Below, one piece after another: positions 1 through 9,471 of a DNA stretch of 64,000 nt (the stretch's first letter is position 1; each line of letters opens with the position of its first letter). Source of the DNA: UBA11524 sp051883695. GTDB lineage: Bacteria > Bacillota > Clostridia > Christensenellales > Aristaeellaceae. Below the pieces are notes generated by a model, which saw only the letters and a program-made list of their open reading frames with translations, searched no databases and had not been told where the DNA came from. The DNA lies in the NCBI GenBank assembly GCA_051883695.1, contig JBJEUF010000021.1, positions 1 through 64,000 of the forward strand, written 5' to 3'. The position numbers and the translations under genes are program-made.

Positions 1-1046
1 CCGCCGGCGAGCTGGATTACATCGAGCTGCCCGCCTCCAAGCTGAACACCATCTACTCCAACCCCGATCACGAGTACTATGACAACCTGATCGAAGCCCG
101 TCCCACCAAGTACTCCTACCAGATCCATCTGGTGTACGACAAGAAGAACGAGGACGGCACCCCCGACGTGGCCTGGAACACCGCCGTGGCCAACGAGAAC
201 TTCCGTCTGGCCCTGTACTACGGCCTGGATGCCACCAACTATCTGGCCCGCACCAACTTCATCAACCCCCTGTCCTGCCAGAACTTCTGCTACACCGCCA
301 ATGCCGTGTCCGTGACCAGCGATGGCACCGACTACACGCAGCTGGTTCGCAATGAGCTGGGCCTGCAGTACTCGCCCGATACCTTTGCCCGTCTGGATGC
401 CGACAAGGCTGCTGCCTACAAGGCTGCCGCGATTGAAGAGCTGACCGCTGCCGGCATCGAGCTGCCCGTCAAGATGGCTTACTACATCGCCGGTTCCTCC
501 ACCACCGCGAAGGAGACCGCTGACGTGTTTGCCAAGCTGATCAAGGACTGCCTGGGCGAGGATCTGGTTGTGCTGGATACCAAGACCTACGTCTCCAAGC
601 TGTCCACCGAGGTTCGCAATCCGCAGCTGGCTTCCATCTACGTCAATGGCTGGGGCGCTGACTTCGCTGATCCCATCAACTTCCTGGGTCAGGAGACCTA
701 TGGCGAGGATAACGCCTACTACTCCGTCTACTACTCCAAGATCAACAACGCCACCGACGAGAAGCTGATCGCGACCTACGAGGAGTTCACCCGTCTGACC
801 AACGAAGCCAAGGCCATCACCGATGATCTGGATGCCCGCTATGCCGCCTTCGCCAAGGCCGAGGCCTATATGCTGGAGCATGCGCTGGTGATTCCGTGGT
901 CCTACAACGTGGTCTGGGAGCTGACCAAGGTCAACAACTACACCAAGGTGTACTCCGCTTACGGCAACCAGTCTGAGCGCTATGTGAACTGGGAAACCAG
1001 CACTGAGCTCTACACTGCCGAGGACTACAAGGCTTTCGTTAAGTAA
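1..1046 (+). CDS. Oligopeptide ABC transporter substrate-binding protein (SBP family 5), C-terminal part
   Basis: The reading frame is open from the first base of the window (first full codon at 3) to TAA at 1044-1046, giving about 347 residues. The protein begins outside the window. It resembles the C-terminal lobe of OppA/DppA-type extracytoplasmic peptide-binding proteins: it shows the family pattern of NENFRLALYYGLD, then a long alpha/beta region, then a late YVNGWGADFADPINFL segment. Directly downstream lie matching permeases and an Opp-type ATPase, so it is the capture component of a peptide importer. A strong hairpin after the stop probably lowers expression of the downstream permease genes relative to the binding protein, a common arrangement in such operons. 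Family call is firm; peptide specificity is unknown. Confidence 0.9.
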   Translation, partial: AGELDYIELPASKLNTIYSNPDHEYYDNLIEARPTKYSYQIHLVYDKKNEDGTPDVAWNTAVANENFRLALYYGLDATNYLARTNFINPLSCQNFCYTANAVSVTSDGTDYTQLVRNELGLQYSPDTFARLDADKAAAYKAAAIEELTAAGIELPVKMAYYIAGSSTTAKETADVFAKLIKDCLGEDLVVLDTKTYVSKLSTEVRNPQLASIYVNGWGADFADPINFLGQETYGEDNAYYSVYYSKINNATDEKLIATYEEFTRLTNEAKAITDDLDARYAAFAKAEAYMLEHALVIPWSYNVVWELTKVNNYTKVYSAYGNQSERYVNWETSTELYTAEDYKAFVK

Positions 1047-1072
1047 TTGATAAGTCCTGTGCCTCAAGGGTT

Positions 1073-1108
1073 GGGGACGGCTTCCCGCAAGGGAGGCCGC
1101 CCCTTATT
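1073..1108 (+). terminator. Hairpin after the peptide-binding protein gene (terminator or attenuator)
   Basis: Near-complementary arms at 1073-1086 and 1091-1103 enclose a GCAA tetraloop and are followed by TTATT. The U-tract is weak, so partial readthrough into the permease genes is likely. The rest of the gap to 1278 shows no recognisable gene. Confidence 0.6.
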
Positions 1109-1277
1109 CCCTATATAGGGATGAAATGAGCCGTTTCATGAGGCATTTTTGCGGGAAGCGGCAGGGATGCTTCATCAAACGGCTTATGAATAAGTCATCA
1201 GACCGGCTGACAAGGGCGTCGGCCGGCGTCCGCCGGATCATATACGGCGGAGATGGCGGAGAAAAGGAGAGGGCCGA

Positions 1278-2588
1278 ATGCTCAAATACACTGTCAAGCG
1301 CCTGCTTCAGTCGCTGGTCACCGTGCTGCTGGTTGTATCTGCGGTTTTTCTGCTGCTGCGCCTGCTGCCCACGGACTACTTCTTTACGGAAGAACAGCTC
1401 ATCAAGCTGACGGAGCAGCAGCAGCATGATCTGCTGGAAGCCAATGGCTATCTGGATCCGCCCTTTGTGCAGCTGGGAAATTTTTACCGGAACCTGATCC
1501 AGACGGATCACAACGCGCATTATTTTGATACGGTGGTCCTGCAGGAGGACGGCTCCATCGAGATCGCCTTCAAGAGCAGCAAGGCGGCCTCTGCCGTTTC
1601 GGCGGAGGAGATTCAGTTTGCGCGCGCGGAGGGCGTGACGGAGGAGTATCCGCTGGTGACCGGCGTCGAGGTGACGGTATCGGCGGAGAATCCCAATGCC
1701 GTGATCGTAAAGACCGATTTGCCGGTGCAGAAGAAGATTGGCTATCAGCTCAGCTGCGGCGGGCATTCCGGCACCTTTACCGTCCGCAAGGAGGGAAAAT
1801 CCGTTGTCATCAAGGATGAAAAGACCACCAGCACCTTCGATTATCTGACCCACATGCGGGTGTGGCTGAACTTCGGCACCTCCCACCGCGTGCAGACGGG
1901 CGTTCCGGTCACGGACATCATCGCCTCCAAGATCGGCATCTCCCTGCGCATCGGCCTGGCGGCGCTGGTGATTGCGCTGCTGGTGGGCGTGCCGCTGGGC
2001 ATCATGCAGGCCCGGTACAAGGACGGTATCTTTGACGCCATCGGTCAGGGCTACACCATCTTCATCAACGCCGTGCCGAGTCTGGTGACGTATTTCCTGA
2101 TTATGATTATCGGCTCCCGCATCTTCGGCCTTCCCATCCAGTATACGACGACGGATCCCAAATCGGCAATGCTGCCGATCGTCTCCCTGTCCATGGGCTC
2201 CATCGCCAGCTACATGCTGTGGATGCGCCGCTACATGGTGGATGAGCTGAACAAGGATTATATCCGTCTGGCGAAGCTCAAGGGCATGTCCACCACGCGG
2301 GTCATGTTCAGCCATGTGATGAAGAACGCTTTCCTGCCGCTGGCGCAGTATCTGCCCTACTCGGTGCTGCTGACGGTGGGCGGCTCCATTCTGGTGGAGA
2401 AGATGTTCGGCGTTCCCGGCCTGGGCAACCTGCTGCCCGAGGCGATTGCGAAGTATGACGCCAACCTTGTCATCGCTGCGGTGTCCCTGTATGCCACGCT
2501 GGGTATTCTGGGACTGTTCCTGGGCGATGTGCTGATGATTATCCTGGATCCCCGGATCCGCCTGACCGAGAAAGGAGGCACGCGCTGA
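1278..2588 (+). CDS. oppB: Oligopeptide ABC transporter permease (OppB/DppB type) with a large extracytoplasmic insertion
   Basis: Inner-membrane permease of a peptide importer. The start is ATG 1278, seven bases after AAGGAGA. The protein has 436 residues, well above the roughly 310 usual for OppB. TM1 is at residues 10-30. About 160 residues of soluble, strand-rich sequence follow (roughly 35-195) before the conserved transmembrane core that begins at VTDIIASKIGISLRIGLAALV. The EAA-like coupling segment around YIRLAKLKGMSTTRVMFSHVM fits a type-I importer. The stop overlaps the next start (TGATG at 2586-2590), so the two permeases are translationally coupled. The insertion is the odd feature; it may contact the binding protein. 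Confidence 0.93.
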   Translation: MLKYTVKRLLQSLVTVLLVVSAVFLLLRLLPTDYFFTEEQLIKLTEQQQHDLLEANGYLDPPFVQLGNFYRNLIQTDHNAHYFDTVVLQEDGSIEIAFKSSKAASAVSAEEIQFARAEGVTEEYPLVTGVEVTVSAENPNAVIVKTDLPVQKKIGYQLSCGGHSGTFTVRKEGKSVVIKDEKTTSTFDYLTHMRVWLNFGTSHRVQTGVPVTDIIASKIGISLRIGLAALVIALLVGVPLGIMQARYKDGIFDAIGQGYTIFINAVPSLVTYFLIMIIGSRIFGLPIQYTTTDPKSAMLPIVSLSMGSIASYMLWMRRYMVDELNKDYIRLAKLKGMSTTRVMFSHVMKNAFLPLAQYLPYSVLLTVGGSILVEKMFGVPGLGNLLPEAIAKYDANLVIAAVSLYATLGILGLFLGDVLMIILDPRIRLTEKGGTR

Positions 2589-3748
2589 TGGCCAAGAATA
2601 AGAAGACGACTGTATCGGAAGCGCCGGTGGACCTCCGCTTTATCAACAGCACCGTTGAGGCACAGTCCGAGCTGCCGGAGAACATGGCGGCTCCCTCCGG
2701 CCCCAGCCCCTACGGCGCCAGCGAAACCCACGATGTTGTGGAGCTGGAAGCGGATTACAGCGCGGTGGAGACGGACACGGAGAAAAAGTACGCCCGCGGC
2801 ATCGTCCACATCAAGAACCGCTTCCGGATGCCGGAGAAGCAGCTGTTCCAGTTTGCCGAATACCGTGCGCAGAATGCGGAAAAGACCGGCTACAGCAATT
2901 ATTCCTATTGGAAGAGCGTCTGGGCGAACTTCATCAAGAAGAAGGCCGCCGTCGTGATGGCCTTTGTGTTCCTGGCCCTGCTGATCTTCACCTTTATTGC
3001 GCCGCTGATCAGCAAGTATGACGCCAACACCGTCCGCGTCGACGGCCAGGACCTGAACCGTATGTTCACCTCTCCCAACAGCGAGTTCTGGTTCGGAACC
3101 GACTCCCTTGGCTGCGATTACTGGTGTCAGGTGTGGAGCGCAACCCGCACATCCATCATCCTGTCCGTCAGCGTGTCGATCGGTCAGATCACCGTCGGCG
3201 TGATTATCGGTCTGCTGTGGGGCTATGTCCGGAAGCTGGACCGGTTCTTCACCGAGCTGTACAACTTCATTGACAACATCCCGACCATCATCTATATGAC
3301 CCTGATCGCGCTGATGATCGGCAAGTCCACCCTGGTCATGGCGGTGGCGCTGATCGCCTTTTACTGGCTGGGCACGGCCCGCAATATCCGCAATCTGGTG
3401 TTCATGTACCGCGACCGTGAGTATAACCTTGCCTCCCGCTGCCTGGGCACCGGGCTGTGGCGCATCCTCACTAAAAACATCTTCCCCTATCTGATCAGCG
3501 TGATTGTGCTGCGCCTGGCGCTGTCCATCCCCGGCATCATCGCCTATGAGACGACGCTGAGCTATCTGGGATTGCTGGATATCTCCACGCCTTCGCTGGG
3601 CATCCTGCTGCGCGACGCGCGCTCCAACTTCCTGGAGTATCCCTATCTGCTGATCTTCCCCGCGGCGATCGTGTCCCTGATCACGGTCACGTTCTATCTG
3701 GTGGGCAACGCGTTCTCCGATGCATGCGATCCCCGTAATCATGTGTGA
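2588..3748 (+). CDS. oppC: Oligopeptide ABC transporter permease (OppC/DppC type) with a long N-terminal extension
   Basis: Second permease of the importer, 386 residues; typical OppC proteins have about 300. The extra length is a hydrophilic N-terminal region of about 110 residues, predicted cytoplasmic, ending just before TM1 (AVVMAFVFLALLIFTFIAPLI). It is followed by the FWFGTDSLGCDYW segment typical of OppC, which is the usual periplasmic motif preceding the permease core. The coupling segment is near YNLASRCLGTGLWRILTKNIFP. The start ATG at 2588 overlaps the oppB stop. The gene ends at 3748, 11 bases before the ATPase start. Confidence 0.93.
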   Translation: MAKNKKTTVSEAPVDLRFINSTVEAQSELPENMAAPSGPSPYGASETHDVVELEADYSAVETDTEKKYARGIVHIKNRFRMPEKQLFQFAEYRAQNAEKTGYSNYSYWKSVWANFIKKKAAVVMAFVFLALLIFTFIAPLISKYDANTVRVDGQDLNRMFTSPNSEFWFGTDSLGCDYWCQVWSATRTSIILSVSVSIGQITVGVIIGLLWGYVRKLDRFFTELYNFIDNIPTIIYMTLIALMIGKSTLVMAVALIAFYWLGTARNIRNLVFMYRDREYNLASRCLGTGLWRILTKNIFPYLISVIVLRLALSIPGIIAYETTLSYLGLLDISTPSLGILLRDARSNFLEYPYLLIFPAAIVSLITVTFYLVGNAFSDACDPRNHV

Positions 3749-3759
3749 GGTGGAGTAGA

Positions 3760-5841
3760 ATGTCTGAGATCCTCAAGAAGAATCCGAACTTCGCCTCCAT
3801 TGAGAGCGAGTTCGAGAGCCATGCCAGGCAGGTGCTTTCCACGGAGCCGATTCTGTCTGCCCGGGATGTGGAGGTCGAGTTCACCCTGCGCGGTCAGAAG
3901 CTGCGGGCGATCCGCCGCTGCTCCCTTGATCTGTATGACGGCGAGACCCTCGCCATCGTCGGCGAATCCGGTTCCGGCAAGTCCGTGTTCACCAAGACCT
4001 TTGTCGGTATGCTGGACAAGAATGGCCGTGTCACCGGTGGCAACATCATGTATGACGGTCAGGATCTGGCCAAGTTCACCACGGAAGCCCAGTGGCGCAC
4101 CATCCGCGGCAGGAAGATCGCGATGGTCACCCAGGACCCCATGACCAGCCTGAACCCCCTGAAAAAGGTCGGCATTCAGATTCGCGAGGCCATTGAGCTG
4201 AATCAGAAGCTGCACGGCAAGGCCGCCAAGGACGAAGCCATCCGCCTGCTGGAGCAGGTGGGCATACAGGATGCGGCGCGCCGCTATGGGCAGTATCCCC
4301 ATGAGTTCTCCGGCGGTATGCGCCAGCGCGTCGTCATCGCCATCGCCGTGGCCTGCAACCCGCAGATTCTGATCTGCGACGAGCCCACCACCGCGCTGGA
4401 CGTCACCATTCAGGCGCAGATCCTTGAGCTGATCCGCCGCTTGCAGCGCGAGAAGCACATGACCATCATCTACATCACCCACGATCTGGGCGTTGTGGCC
4501 AATGTGGCGGATCGCGTGGCGGTCATGTATGCCGGTCAGATCATCGAGATCGGCATGGCGAACGAAATCTTCTTCAATCCCCGCCATCCCTATACCTGGG
4601 CGCTGCTGTCCGCCATGCCCCAGCTGGGCGTCAAGGGCGAGAAGCTGCCCGCCATCGACGGTACGCCGCCCAACCTGTTCAACGACGTGTTCGGCGATTC
4701 CTTCGCGCCCCGCAACAAGCGCGCGCTGAACGTGGACTTCCTCGAGGAGCCGCCGATGTTCGACGTGACGCCCACGCATCAGGCCAAGACCTGGATGCTG
4801 GATGTCCGTGCGCCCGAGGTGGAGCAGCCCATCGACGTCGCGAAGATGAGCCGCCGGATTGATGAGCCGCAGCCGACCACCGGCGAGGTGATTCATCCGC
4901 ACCAGATGCCGGATCGTGAGCCGCTGGTGGAGGTGAAGAACCTGCAGGTGACCTTCGGCAGCGGCAAGAAGGCCTTTGTGGCGGTGGATGACGTGAACTT
5001 CACCATCTACAAGGGCGAGACCTTCTCCCTGGTGGGCGAGTCCGGTTCCGGCAAGACCACCATCGGCCGCGCGATTGTGCGCATCAACCCCATCACCAAC
5101 GGCGAGGTGCTCTACCGCGGCAAGCGCATCAGCGGCAAGATCTCCAGGGAAGATGACGTGGAGGTGATCCGCAAGTGCCAGATGATCTTCCAGGATCCCA
5201 TGGCTTCGCTGAACGAGCGCGCGAAGGTGGACTACATCGTCTCCGAGGGCCTGTACAACCATCATCTGTACAAGGATGAGCAGGAGCGTCAGGATAAGGT
5301 CAGAAGAGCGCTGGAGGAGGTTGGGCTGCTGCCGGAATTCTCCAGCCGCTTCCCCCATGAGTTCTCCGGCGGTCAGCGTCAGCGCATCGGCATTGCCCGC
5401 AGCCTGATTATGGAGCCTGAGTTCATCGTCGCGGACGAGCCGATTTCCGCGCTGGACGTTTCCATCCGTGCGCAGGTGCTGAACCTGCTCAACGATCTGA
5501 AGCAGCACCGTGGCCTGACCTACCTCTTTATTGCCCACGACCTGTCCGTCGTCCGTTTCATTTCCGACCGGATTGCGGTCATCCACAAGGGGCGCATCGT
5601 GGAGCTGGCGGAGGCCGAGGAGCTGTTCCGTCACCCGCTGCATCCCTACACCAAGGCACTGCTGTCCGCTGTGCCCAACCCCAACCCCTACCTGGAGCGC
5701 GACAAGAAGCTGCTGGTGTACGATCCCGCCATGCACGATTACACCGTGGACAAGCCCATCTGGTGCGAGATTCTGCCGGATCACTTTGTGTACGGCAACG
5801 AGCCCGAGCTGGATGCTTACCGCAAGCAGCTGAATCAATAA
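3760..5841 (+). CDS. Peptide ABC transporter fused ATPase (OppD-OppF in one polypeptide)
   Basis: This 693-residue protein carries two complete ABC ATPase domains, so one chain replaces separate OppD and OppF. Domain 1: Walker A GESGSGKS at residues 68-75, signature FSGGMRQRV near 183, Walker B ILICDEPTTALD. Domain 2: Walker A GESGSGKTT near 425, signature FSGGQRQRI near 535, Walker B FIVADEPISALD. Each is followed by the oligopeptide/dipeptide C-terminal segment (HPYTWALLSAMP, HPYTKALLSAVP). ATG 3760 is chosen because it follows GAGGTGG. An in-frame GTG at 3745 overlaps the oppC stop and has no better site. This is the last gene of the importer operon, before a terminator. Confidence 0.94.
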   Translation: MSEILKKNPNFASIESEFESHARQVLSTEPILSARDVEVEFTLRGQKLRAIRRCSLDLYDGETLAIVGESGSGKSVFTKTFVGMLDKNGRVTGGNIMYDGQDLAKFTTEAQWRTIRGRKIAMVTQDPMTSLNPLKKVGIQIREAIELNQKLHGKAAKDEAIRLLEQVGIQDAARRYGQYPHEFSGGMRQRVVIAIAVACNPQILICDEPTTALDVTIQAQILELIRRLQREKHMTIIYITHDLGVVANVADRVAVMYAGQIIEIGMANEIFFNPRHPYTWALLSAMPQLGVKGEKLPAIDGTPPNLFNDVFGDSFAPRNKRALNVDFLEEPPMFDVTPTHQAKTWMLDVRAPEVEQPIDVAKMSRRIDEPQPTTGEVIHPHQMPDREPLVEVKNLQVTFGSGKKAFVAVDDVNFTIYKGETFSLVGESGSGKTTIGRAIVRINPITNGEVLYRGKRISGKISREDDVEVIRKCQMIFQDPMASLNERAKVDYIVSEGLYNHHLYKDEQERQDKVRRALEEVGLLPEFSSRFPHEFSGGQRQRIGIARSLIMEPEFIVADEPISALDVSIRAQVLNLLNDLKQHRGLTYLFIAHDLSVVRFISDRIAVIHKGRIVELAEAEELFRHPLHPYTKALLSAVPNPNPYLERDKKLLVYDPAMHDYTVDKPIWCEILPDHFVYGNEPELDAYRKQLNQ

Positions 5842-5843
5842 GA

Positions 5844-5888
5844 ATACGACCCTGCATCAGACCGGAAGGCTGGCGCAGGGTCGTATAT
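5844..5888. terminator. Terminator between convergent genes
   Basis: Perfect 12-bp inverted repeat, ATACGACCCTGC at 5844-5855 and its complement at 5875-5886, followed on the plus strand by ATTTT. It lies between the convergent peptide-importer operon and the YitT-family gene and could serve both. Confidence 0.85.
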
Positions 5889-5908
5889 TTTGGGATGGCA
5901 AAGCAGTA

Positions 5909-6751
5909 TCAGTGCTTGGGCTGGTAGCGCACCTCGCTGACGGCGTAGACGGTGACGAAGGCGTGGGGATCGACCTTGCGGACATAATCCATCAGGGCCT
6001 TGAACTGCTGCTTGTCCACAATGGTGATGATTTCCTTGTGCACCGTGTTGTCGTATGCGCCGATGGTCTGGTTGAGGCTCGCGCCGCTGTGCAGATCGTA
6101 GAGGATGTAGTGGACGATGTTGTCAACCTGCGGCGAAATGATGCAGACGCGCCGCTTGATGTCCATGCCGAAGATGAAATGATCCACCACCATGCCGCCG
6201 AAATAGGTGCCCAGAACGCTCAGAACGACGGTCTTGGAGTCGTAGCACACGGCGGAGGCGAGTGCCACCAGCATCCCGGACAGGGACATGGCCCGCCCCA
6301 GATCCATGCGGAGGAACTTGTTCATCAGCTTGGCTACGATGTCCAGGCCGCCGGAGGAGGCGTTGCAGGAGAAGAGGATGGCAAGTCCGATGCCGACGAT
6401 GAGAATATAGCAGATCACGTCCAGCAGCGGATCCTGCGTGATGGATTGGAAGTCCGGGAGCAGGAACTCAAAAACTCCCATGAAAACAGGCGTCAGAATC
6501 GCGCAATAGACGGTTTTGATACCGAACTCAGGCCCGATGAGCAGAAAGCCGATGATGAGCAGGAACACGTTCAGCATCAGCGTCAATGTGGAGACGGGCA
6601 GGGGAATGAAGTTGCTCAGGATCATGGCCAGCGCTGCGCCGCTGCCGATGGAAACGTGGCTGGGCAGCATGAAGAAGAAGATGGCGGCGGCGACGATCAG
6701 TGTGCCGAAGGTGATGACCAAAAGCTCCTTGAGTGAAATCCTTGCGCGCAT
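5909..6751 (-). CDS. YitT-family membrane protein (DUF161/DUF2179)
   Basis: Integral membrane protein of about 280 residues. Five to six hydrophobic segments occupy the first two thirds (from LKELLVITFGTLIVAAAIFF to TVVLSVLGTYFGGMVVDHFIFG), followed by a soluble C-terminal domain (RRVCIISPQVDNIVHYIL... DKQQFKALMDYVRKVDPHAFVTV) that matches DUF2179. The glycine/serine-rich SCNASSGGLDIVAKLMNK segment is typical of the family. Function is not established. Start 6751 is preferred because AGAGG lies eight bases upstream; the in-frame ATGs at 6811 and 6841 have no recognisable site. It is convergent with the peptide importer and divergent from the GH42 gene. Confidence 0.88.
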   Translation of the reverse strand: MRARISLKELLVITFGTLIVAAAIFFFMLPSHVSIGSGAALAMILSNFIPLPVSTLTLMLNVFLLIIGFLLIGPEFGIKTVYCAILTPVFMGVFEFLLPDFQSITQDPLLDVICYILIVGIGLAILFSCNASSGGLDIVAKLMNKFLRMDLGRAMSLSGMLVALASAVCYDSKTVVLSVLGTYFGGMVVDHFIFGMDIKRRVCIISPQVDNIVHYILYDLHSGASLNQTIGAYDNTVHKEIITIVDKQQFKALMDYVRKVDPHAFVTVYAVSEVRYQPKH

Positions 6752-6882
6752 GGAGGAACCTCTTTCGTTTGCGTGGGCATGGGCATGTCCCGCAGTATTT
6801 TGCGATGACATAATACGCCGGGAAACGTCGTTTTCCTGCATACAACAGGGCGTTTCCGGCTGTAAATCTTGCCTTGCGGCTC

Positions 6883-6912
6883 TTTACGTCAGCAGGGCCT
6901 TCATGTTACAAT
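6883..6912 (+). promoter_or_regulatory. Candidate sigma-A promoter of the GH42 gene
   Basis: TTTACG at 6883-6888, an 18-base spacer, and TACAAT at 6907-6912. This lies about 60 bases before the chosen start at 6974 and supports that start over upstream in-frame codons. Confidence 0.55.
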
Positions 6913-6973
6913 GGAAGAAATGGAGGCGGCAGACCGGCGAAGAGCCGCTGCGTACAACGTGGAGGAAAATGGA

Positions 6974-8962
6974 ATGAAGCACTATACCTTTGGCGTGGAC
7001 TACTATCCGGAGCACTGGGAAGCATCGCGCTGGACAAGGGATGTGGAAATGATGAAGGAAATGGGCGTCGGGATCGTCCGCATGGGCGAGTTCTCCTGGG
7101 CGATGCTCGAGCCCCGGGAGGGCGAATTCCATTTTGAGGTGCTGGATGAAGCCATCCGCATCCTGGGGGAGGCCGGGATTGACGTTATCCTTGGCACGCC
7201 CACCGCTGCGCCGCCGGCGTGGATCATCGAGCGCAACCCGGAGATTCAGCCGACCGACTGGCGCGGACAGCAGCGCTTCTTCGGCGGACGGCATCACGAC
7301 TGCCAGTCGAACCCCGTGTACCGGGAGCACATCCGCCGGTATGTGACGGCCTTCGCGGCGCACTTTGCGGATAATCCCCGCGTGGTGGGCTGGCAGGTGG
7401 ACAACGAGCTGGGCAACAGCCACGGGGATCTGTGCTACTGTGAGAGCTGCGAGAAGCGCTTCCGGCTGTGGCTCCGGGAGAGGTATGGCACGATTGAAGC
7501 GCTGAACCGCGCCTGGGGCACGGCCTTCTGGAGTCAGGGCTACCCGGACTTTGAGCATGTTCACGCCCCGAAGATCACTGCCGCCTGGGGGCAGAATCCC
7601 TCTCAGGATCTGGACTGGCGGCGCTTTACCTCCGATCTGGTGTGTGAATTCCACGAGTTTCAGGCAAGGATCCTGCGGGCGGCCGCGCCGGACAAGTTCA
7701 TCACGCACAACCTGATGGGCTTCTGCCCGAAGCCAAACTATTACAGGCTGGGAGAACAGCTGGATTTTGCGGCGCATGACCAGTATCCCGGCGGTCATTT
7801 CCACGCCCGGCACGACGAATACCGCGCGGACTGGCACGCGGCGGAGCTGGATTTCATCCGCGCCGTCAAGCAGCAGCCCTTCTGGATCATGGAGCAGCAG
7901 AGTGGCATCACCGGCTGGGAGGTGCTGGGCCGCACGCCGCGTCCCGGTCAGCTGGGGCTGTGGGCGATGCAGTGCGTGGCCCATGGGGCGGACACGATCG
8001 TCTTTTTCCGCTGGCGCTCCTGCCCGATGGGCACGGAGCAGTACTGGCATGGCCTGCTGCCCCACAACGGGGTGCCGGGCCGGTACTTCCGCGAGGCGGA
8101 GGCGTTCATGAAGCGGTACGCGCCGCTGCTGGGGGAGCTTCGGGGCGCGATGCCGCAATCGCAGGTGGCGATCCTGCGCTCCTACGATCAGGAGTATGCC
8201 TTCCAGATTCAGCCCCATCATCCTCAGCACAGCTACATTCAGCATCTTGCGACGTATTACCGGGCGCTCCACCGGGCGAACGTTCCGGTTGATTTCGTGG
8301 GTGAGCAGCACGACTGGTCGGGCTACCGGGTGCTGATTGCGCCCCTGCAGTTCCTGATGACGGCGGAATATGCCGCGAAGCTGCGCGCCTATGTGGAGAA
8401 CGGCGGCCATCTGATGCTGACCTGGCGCTCCGGCGTGAAGGACGCGACGAATCTGTGCCACACCGAGGGCGCCGTGCCCTGCATGGTGGATGACCTGTGC
8501 GGCGTAACCGTGACGGAATACGACTGCCTGCGGGACATGAACGGCACGGTCGTCTGGGACGGCGCGGAATACGAGTGCAGTCACTGGTGTGATCTTCTGG
8601 AGGCAACCGCCGAGCCGCTGGCGGTCTACGGGCATGACTTCTATGCCGGAACGCCTGCCGTCACCCGCAACGCCTACGGCAAGGGCCTGGCGTATTATGT
8701 GGGCACGACGCCCGGGGACGCGCTGGCGGATCGCATCGTTGCCCGGCTGCTGGCGGACGCGGGCGTTGCGCCGCTGATGGATACGCCCCATGGGGTGGAA
8801 GCCGTCCGCCGCGTGAAGGACGGGCGCACCTATCTCTTCCTCATGAACCACAATGCGGATGCGAAGCAGGTTGCGTTGCCGGACGGGTACCGTCCGTGGG
8901 AGGACGAGGCCTGGGACGGCACGCTGACGGGGTATGCGGCACGGGTGTTTGTGAGGGAATGA
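6974..8962 (+). CDS. Beta-galactosidase, glycoside hydrolase family 42
   Basis: Intracellular retaining beta-galactosidase of 662 residues with no signal peptide. The start ATG 6974 follows GGAGGAAA. The N-terminus FGVDYYPEHW opens the TIM barrel. The acid/base is Glu145 in QVDNELGN and the nucleophile is Glu307 in FWIMEQQSG. Cys110, Cys154, Cys156 and Cys159 form the zinc-binding cluster seen in many GH42 enzymes. The trimerisation (Rossmann-like) domain follows around residues 390-600, with a small C-terminal beta domain. GH42 enzymes usually act on imported galacto-oligosaccharides rather than free lactose. A short unknown membrane protein gene follows 15 bases later and may be co-transcribed. 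Confidence 0.96.
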   Translation: MKHYTFGVDYYPEHWEASRWTRDVEMMKEMGVGIVRMGEFSWAMLEPREGEFHFEVLDEAIRILGEAGIDVILGTPTAAPPAWIIERNPEIQPTDWRGQQRFFGGRHHDCQSNPVYREHIRRYVTAFAAHFADNPRVVGWQVDNELGNSHGDLCYCESCEKRFRLWLRERYGTIEALNRAWGTAFWSQGYPDFEHVHAPKITAAWGQNPSQDLDWRRFTSDLVCEFHEFQARILRAAAPDKFITHNLMGFCPKPNYYRLGEQLDFAAHDQYPGGHFHARHDEYRADWHAAELDFIRAVKQQPFWIMEQQSGITGWEVLGRTPRPGQLGLWAMQCVAHGADTIVFFRWRSCPMGTEQYWHGLLPHNGVPGRYFREAEAFMKRYAPLLGELRGAMPQSQVAILRSYDQEYAFQIQPHHPQHSYIQHLATYYRALHRANVPVDFVGEQHDWSGYRVLIAPLQFLMTAEYAAKLRAYVENGGHLMLTWRSGVKDATNLCHTEGAVPCMVDDLCGVTVTEYDCLRDMNGTVVWDGAEYECSHWCDLLEATAEPLAVYGHDFYAGTPAVTRNAYGKGLAYYVGTTPGDALADRIVARLLADAGVAPLMDTPHGVEAVRRVKDGRTYLFLMNHNADAKQVALPDGYRPWEDEAWDGTLTGYAARVFVRE

Positions 8963-8977
8963 CGGGAGGTTCTGAAC

Positions 8978-9460
8978 ATGATGGTTTTCCTTGAAGGGGT
9001 TTTCATGTGCTTCTGGCTGCTGATGCTCTGTGTCATCGGCATCGCCAATGGCCCGGTCGGACTGGTGGTTTTCTATGAGAAGGATGTTCAGGAAAGAGCG
9101 GTGGAGATGGGATATACCACCCGGGAGAAGATCAGGAGAACGAATCTCATCACGGGGCTTGCCCTGTTTGTGCCGCTCCTTGTGCTGATTCCGCTGATGG
9201 TCTACGGCATCAACGGCGCTGTGGGCTTCTGGGATGGCTTCTGGCAGATGCTTGCCATTCTGGGTATCATGGGCCTGTTTGACAGACTCTTTATTGACGG
9301 GTACTGGGTTGGACACACCAAGGCATGGGAAATCCCGAATACGGAGGATCTGCGGCCCTACATTCCCCGGAAAACGCTGATTGGCAAATGGGTGGGGACG
9401 CTCGTGGGGTATCCGCTGCTGGCAGCGATCATAGCCGGTGTCATGACGCTGGTGCTATAA
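8978..9460 (+). CDS. Small integral membrane protein of unknown function
   Basis: I do not recognise a family. The 160-residue protein has about four hydrophobic segments: 5-30 (FLEGVFMCFWLLMLCVIG...), 55-77, 82-100 and 142-159. A charged loop at 33-52 contains KDVQERAVEMGYTTREKIRR. The start ATG 8978 lies nine bases after GGGAGG. It follows the GH42 gene closely and is bounded downstream by a strong terminator, so the two are probably one transcript. A role in sugar metabolism is not shown by the sequence. Confidence 0.75.
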   Translation: MMVFLEGVFMCFWLLMLCVIGIANGPVGLVVFYEKDVQERAVEMGYTTREKIRRTNLITGLALFVPLLVLIPLMVYGINGAVGFWDGFWQMLAILGIMGLFDRLFIDGYWVGHTKAWEIPNTEDLRPYIPRKTLIGKWVGTLVGYPLLAAIIAGVMTLVL

Positions 9461-9471
9461 GGAATCCATCA

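Noticed and set aside
1104..2315. Long open frames on the strand opposite many genes (for example here, 3739-5838, 6884-9316, 11204-13927, 44002-46590, 51295-55293)
   Set aside because: They mirror clear coding regions. GC-rich codon bias on the true strand keeps the antisense frame open. They lack ribosome binding sites and read as His/Gln/Arg/Gly-rich nonsense.
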